Below are positions 54,901 to 64,000 of a stretch of 64,000 nucleotides of DNA, piece after piece (position 1 is the first letter of the stretch; the number at the start of each line of letters is the position of its first letter). Both the position numbers and the translations under genes were made by a program. The notes under the pieces were generated by a model, which was given only the letters and a program-made list of their open reading frames with translations, made no database searches and was not told the DNA's origin. The DNA comes from Bimastos eiseni (Eukaryota; Annelida; Clitellata; Crassiclitellata; Lumbricidae), in assembly GCA_959347315.1 (NCBI GenBank), contig OY365807.1, forward strand, positions 11,499,287 through 11,563,286. The letters are read 5' to 3'.

Positions 54901-56893
54901 AGCAAGAATGAAGCGGATGAAGATATGGGTTGGAGTTGTAGTCAGAATGACACGCTTCAATACATGAATGAAACTATTGCTTTTGCAGGCAACTGCTTGG
55001 CTGGCCGGATGCAACGTGCTTTGCAAAGACCCTTGCTCGACAGTCCCTGCTCCGTGGTTCAGCTGTGGTTTGTATCTTATAGTAATTATTCTTAATGTAG
55101 TTATGTAGCAACTATTATTATTCAACATAATCCTGCATGAGTAACATGATGTTGGGTTTTATGGAGGCATAACAAGGGAAAGACCTTGTATATGCTCATT
55201 CAACTACACAGAAGACAGATCTGTCAAATGCGCTTCCGCATCATGACCAGTGGCATGACATTTTTAAACATGAATCAATTGCATGAACACATGTCTACAA
55301 GCTCAAAATGATTAAAAAGGTATGCAGCCGCTTTAATGTTGTTGCCATATTTGATTCTCTGTTGACCTCGCTTCTAAGCAGCGCTTCTAAGCAGGTCCTA
55401 TAGAGGTGCTTGTTTACTTTATATTATGTTATATCCTATTAACTTTATATTATGCTAAGTCTTATTAACTTTTACTTTATATAATGTTATGTCTTATTTA
55501 CTTTAAATATGTTATGTCTTATTATTTTTATATAATGTTACATCTTATTTACTTTTATCTTATGTTACGTCTTATTTACGTTATATTATGTTGCATATTA
55601 TTTATTTTATATAATGTTACATCTTATTTACTTTATATTATGTTACATATTATTTACTTTATCTTATGTTACATCTTATTTACTTTATCTTATGTTATAT
55701 CTTATTTACTTTATCTTATGTTTCATCTTATTTACTTTATCTTATGTTTCATCTTGTTTACTTTTGTATAATGTTTCATCTTGTTTACTTTTGTATAATG
55801 TTACGTCTTATTTACTTTATCTTATGTTACGTCTTATTTACTTTATCTTATGCTACATCATCTTATTTACTTTTTATTATGTTACATCTTATTTACTTTT
55901 GTATAATGTTACGTCTTATTTACTTTATCTTATGTTATGTCTTATTTACTTTATCTTATGCTACATCATCTTATTTACTTTTTATTATGTTACATCTTAT
56001 TTACTTTATCTTATGTTTCATCTTGTTTACTTTTGTATAATGTTACGTCTTATTTACTTTATCTTATGTTACATATTATTTACTTTTGTATAATGTTACG
56101 TCTTATTTACTTTATCTTATGCTACATCATCTTTTTTCTTTTATATTATGTTACATCTTATTTACTTTATATTATGTTACATATTATTTATTTTTTATAT
56201 TGTTACATATTATTTATTTTTTATATTGTTACATCTTATTTACTTTGTATAATGTTACGTCTTATTTACTTTGTATTAAGTTACCTCATCTTATTTACGT
56301 TATATTATGTTACATATTCTTTATTTTATATATTGTTACATCTTATTTACTTTTGTATAATGTTACGTCTTATTTACTTTATCTTATGTTACATCTTATT
56401 TACTTTATCTTATGTTACATCTTATTTACTTTATCTTATGTTACATCTTATTTACTTTATATTATGTTACATCATATTATTTACTTTATATTATGTTACA
56501 TCTTATTTACTTTGTACAATGTTACGTCTTATTTACTTTGTATAATGTTACGTCTTATTTACTTTATCTTATGTTACGTCTTATTTACTTTATCTTATGT
56601 TACATATTATTTACTTTATATTATGTTACATATTATTTTTTTAATATAATGTTACATCTTTTTTATTTTATATATTGTTACATCTTATTTATTTTATATT
56701 ATGTTACATCTTATTTACTTTGTATAATGTTACTTGCTTTGTATAATGTTATGTCCTATTTACGTTATATTATATTACATCTTATTTATTTTATATTATG
56801 TTACATATTATTTATTTACGTCTTTTTTACTTCATCTTATTTTATGTCTTTGCAGCCGGTGCGTCGAATGTCAGCACTAAGAAGCTGCGCTGA
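47732..56893 (+). CDS. Cys/Pro-repeat protein with C-terminal lamin-tail domain, 8 exons
   Basis: Exons are 47732-47821, 48428-48648, 49657-50345, 50710-50851, 52325-52400, 53007-53240, 54989-55067 and 56856-56893. Every junction keeps phase, giving 1569 nt, about 522 residues. Residues 1-104 look helical. Exon 3 (about 104-333) is a Cys/Pro array with over 50 cysteines: first [14 protein letters not shown] units, then a roughly 26-residue unit containing [11 protein letters not shown] and CGPC. Exon 4 is not recognised. Exons 5-7 form a lamin-tail (immunoglobulin-like) domain: [19 protein letters not shown], then [27 protein letters not shown] and [10 protein letters not shown] infer a structural, disulphide-linked protein, perhaps in sperm or cilia, by analogy with ODF1-type CxP repeats and LMNTD proteins. 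No lamin rod is present. The last junction is uncertain: a donor at 55072 would end the protein as FRCVECQH. Confidence 0.78.
48058..48306 (+). repeat. (CTCTGT)n-type pyrimidine microsatellite
   Basis: About 250 bp of TCTC/TCTGTC repeats lie in intron 1 of the lamin-tail gene, 120 bp before exon 2. They produce three overlapping spurious Ser/Leu-rich ORFs. Confidence 0.95.
48911..48947. repeat. (ATT)n microsatellite
   Basis: About eleven ATT units lie in intron 2 of the lamin-tail gene. Confidence 0.9.
50986..51240 (+). repeat. tRNA-derived SINE, copy B
   Basis: It shares with 27271-27535 the ordered blocks GTAACACTCAGTGTG, GTGTAGGGACCTTGAGCAAG, TCCTTTG, CACAATTG, CAGTACAACTGCA and AGGTGTGTGCAC. 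The head CGGTGGCTGGTCGGTTAGAA is more diverged. The tail ends in short AATTTC repeats. It lies in intron 4 of the lamin-tail gene. Confidence 0.75.
53294..53476. mobile_element. 183-bp TA-flanked MITE with telomere-like interior
   Basis: CAGGCAATGTGTGAAA (53294-53309) is repeated inverted at 53461-53476. Each end is flanked by TA (53292-53293 and 53477-53478), and inner TAAAATGCCT segments also pair. The centre has degenerate CCCTAACTCTAACCCTG-like repeats. It is a mariner-like, non-autonomous arrangement in intron 6 of the lamin-tail gene, 53 bp after exon 6. Confidence 0.75.
53691..54678. mobile_element. 988-bp inverted-repeat transposon with GGGGCCGTCC ends
   Basis: The first 24 bp, beginning GGGGCCGTCCATAAATGACG, are exactly repeated inverted at 54655-54678. 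AAA flanks both ends, compatible with a 3-bp target duplication. Both subterminal regions also carry similar direct blocks (GTCACA-TTCGTCAC and GTCTGACCCC types). The interior holds a minus-strand zinc-finger ORF fragment. TIRs starting GGG and a 3-bp duplication recall PIF/Harbinger, but the superfamily is not certain. It lies in intron 6 of the lamin-tail gene. Confidence 0.8.
54149..54520 (-). pseudogene. Transposon ORF fragment with a C2H2 zinc finger
   Basis: A minus-strand open frame of about 124 codons runs from just after a TAA (54523-54521) to a stop at 54149. It has no ATG before the finger, so it is probably the 3' end of a longer ORF that was deleted. It contains [10 protein letters not shown] and then a canonical finger, C-x2-C-x12-H-x3-H (CKKC ... 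HSATH). A basic stretch ([17 protein letters not shown]) and an acidic tail follow. It lies wholly between the inverted repeats at 53691-54678, so it belongs to the transposon. Its function is unknown, with DNA binding inferred from the finger. Confidence 0.6.
55415..56835 (+). repeat. 26-bp minisatellite, about 1.4 kb
   Basis: Some 50 copies of a 26-bp unit, typically TTATGTTACATCTTATTTAC then TTTATC, with variants in the TATC/TATA part. It fills most of intron 7 of the lamin-tail gene and stops about 20 bp before the exon 8 acceptor. As 26 is not a multiple of three, all three plus-strand frames are open for long stretches and encode a 26-residue hydrophobic repeat. These ORFs are artefacts. 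Confidence 0.95.
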
Positions 56894-58822
56894 TGAAAGC
56901 ACCAGTGAATGATGGACGCTGTTTTTCTCTGATTCCATTGTCCAATCCCACATAAAAGTAACCATGGTAACATCGGTCAAGGAAGCAACGGCCTCTTCTC
57001 ATAAAAGACACTGACCAATCAAATTGATTGAATTTTATTACTCTGTTTATGACTAAAGTGGCACATAAGAATTAATCATGCCTTATTATGATTTGTAATC
57101 GTATAGAATTAGTTCGTCAATTTGGACTTTTAAGAATGAGGTAAGTTCGTCAATTTGGACTTTTAACTTAAATGAGGTATTGGGAAAGCTTATCTTTGTC
57201 ATTTAATGAATTAAAAATTCTTTTAGTAATGAAAAGTGTGGCATTCGGTTTTTGTAAACTTAATGCACTTTGCAAAATATATGTACCTTTGCTATCAGTA
57301 AGGGCCCACCATATGTCCAATGTATTGTGACGATAGCTTTCTATGATTTTGATACTGCTGTGTATAATAGACAAGACACTTAAAATCAACATTGTGTGGT
57401 TCAAAGTAACTGCAGAGACCCGTTTGATCCAAGTAAGACGATGTAACTTTAAGGATAATAATATGGTTCAAGTTGAAATATAATTTTACTTAATAATCAT
57501 TTCATTTTCTATAATCGCCTAAAACATTTATCAGCAGAACATGACATACACAGAATAACATACTAAGTCACAGTTTACATCATTGTCGTCCAACAGATCA
57601 ATCTTTAGGTAATCATAAAGGCTTTACATATCCTGTCATCGATCGAGTTAGTTGATCAACTTCTAGTAGAGTCAATGGTTTGTTTTGACATAAATTGTCG
57701 ATCGTTGGTTCCTTAGCAATACTATGAAATATTTTACTTAACTAGTTTTGTGTGGCTACGTCACAAAATGACCTTCACGATATAATGACGTAATAATTCT
57801 GTGCAAGCACAACTATCGCATAAACCTGATTTGATGTTCAGTGCAAATTATGTTTCGCATGGTGAAAGTTATGGAAATAAGTATTCAAAGTTTTACGGTG
57901 AAGTGGACTGATTAGATGCGTTATAAATGTGGTAACAATCTCTAATCATTTGATAGTCTGTCAGTTAGAACAGGACTGAATGCGTCAATTTCTCACGCTA
58001 ATGTGGTAACATTTTGGTTCACTCTGTAACAAGTAGATGTGGGAGCCGCATACGATTCAAATAACTCCAGGTTTACAAACAGTTGAAAGCAGTTACGATT
58101 GGCTGGAGACTATCTTGTTTACAATGTTCCAACAATGAATAACAGTTGTAATAATTGTTAAAGAATGCAACAGTTGTCAGTAATTAAGACCAATAGACTG
58201 CAGTCTAAGTCGGCTTGCAAGTCGTTTATATGCAAGCTAAGATCGAGTGTGACTGGTCGATCGTCGGCCGAGAACAGTTGATCATAGCACGCGACTCAAA
58301 TCGATCACGGGTATACTTGACATCTAATGTCACATTGCTTAACTGACAATAATTATAAGCAGAAGTAAGAAAGTTAGTTATAAAAAGACTTCAATTTAGC
58401 AGGGAGCACACTGTTGCATTAATTATTACAAAAACAGAATAATCGACAAATGTTGCCTGCACAAACAAAACACACTGTAAGGTGTCGCTAGTGTGCGGCG
58501 TTTGAGCCTGTTGCATCACTGAAGTTAACATGATTCAAATCCCTGCTGGCACCAAAACCTAATTTCTGAAACATTTTGGGGATTTATTATATAAAAAACA
58601 ATAATACCTAGAATAATAATAGACGTCCAACTGTGTTCAGCGTAAAGTTTTCCCTCTAATCTACAAATTAAGTCAAAATTCTGAAAAGTAATGTATTACA
58701 TGCATGCCAGGCATTGTTATGAATAAACTCCGATGTTATGAAGGAAAAGCAAGAGTGCATCATCTATTTCGGTCTACTTTGACCTTAGGCCTGGTGAGGA
58801 AGCAGAGAAGGAATGGCCAGTG
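56894..58822. other. Intergenic region between convergent genes
   Basis: This is the 3' flank of both the lamin-tail gene (+) and the presenilin gene (-). It is AT-rich, with several GATCGA-containing words near 57640-58310. Apart from the presenilin poly(A) signal I see no feature. Confidence 0.5.
58583..58588 (-). terminator. Candidate poly(A) signal of presenilin
   Basis: TTTATT on the plus strand is AATAAA on the gene strand, 235 nt downstream of the presenilin stop codon. Confidence 0.5.
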
Positions 58823-63738
<4,916 letters not shown>

Positions 63739-64000
63739 CTGTAACAATCACACCATTGATATGCAAATTATTACTAGAATGTAACTGATCAGTTATTATT
63801 AGGATGTGCTTAAATGTGAATATGCCGCAGCCCATATAATGTCGATCGAGTCCACGGCCTTGCGCATGTGTATCGGTTGAGCCATCTTCCTTTTTTACAG
63901 ACTCCCATTTTATCTGCACATATTTCTGAGCTAGGGATCCTGCAGGCATTATATAAAACCACTTGGAACCTGTTCTTTTCCACCAGGGTGTGGCTGGGAG
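63739..64000 (-). other. Presenilin intron (right edge)
   Basis: A standard acceptor (TGTTACAG on the gene strand) ends at 63739, so this is intron. The preceding presenilin exon, expected to encode the third transmembrane region, is not in the window. Confidence 0.7.

Noticed and set aside
55484..56912. Four overlapping ORFs of 95-202 residues rich in Leu, Tyr, Phe and Ile
   Set aside because: They are translations of the 26-bp minisatellite in three frames, giving a periodic 26-residue pattern. The stretch is an intron of the lamin-tail gene.

Overview
This window is nuclear DNA of a multicellular animal, most likely an invertebrate. It holds spliced genes with GT-AG introns (one GC-AG) of about 70 bp to several kb, AT-rich introns, animal-specific signalling genes (SOCS6-type, presenilin, an HRI-type eIF2alpha kinase) and many decayed L2/CR1-like retrotransposon, SINE and MITE copies. 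I cannot name the species. Exon ends below were set by hand from splice consensus, phase continuity and family similarity, without any search.

Layout. 1-1348 (-): an uninterrupted GPR107/108-type membrane protein ORF leaving the left edge. About 1507-6600 (+): a P-element/THAP9-like DNA transposon with inverted end segments and a three-exon transposase broken by stops and frameshifts. 9921-17144 (+): an eight-exon D-serine dehydratase-like (PLP, zinc) gene, with an L2-like retrotransposon in its last intron. 17145-21511: intergenic DNA with retroelement relics and a TA repeat. 21512-31697 (+): fourteen exons of an EIF2AK1/HRI-like kinase whose first exon is not resolved. 31985-32297: a hAT-like MITE with a near-perfect 8-bp target duplication. 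35256-36512 (+): a single-exon SOCS6-like gene. 36513-47731: a long gene-poor stretch with an unexplained 243-residue ORF, a palindrome, a TA-flanked MITE, SINEs, retroelement relics and a GC-rich minisatellite. 47732-56893 (+): an eight-exon gene joining a short helical N-terminus, about 230 residues of CNPC/CGPC cysteine-proline repeats and a lamin-tail domain. 58823-63738 (-): six C-terminal exons of presenilin, leaving the right edge.

The genes form no evident functional cluster. The most notable items are the cysteine-rich/lamin-tail protein, the apparent lack of heme-ligand residues in the HRI-like kinase, the THAP transposon relic with all three candidate catalytic acids still encoded, an intron-free GPR107-type ORF among intron-rich genes, a transposon carrying a C2H2 zinc-finger ORF fragment, and several small inverted-repeat elements.
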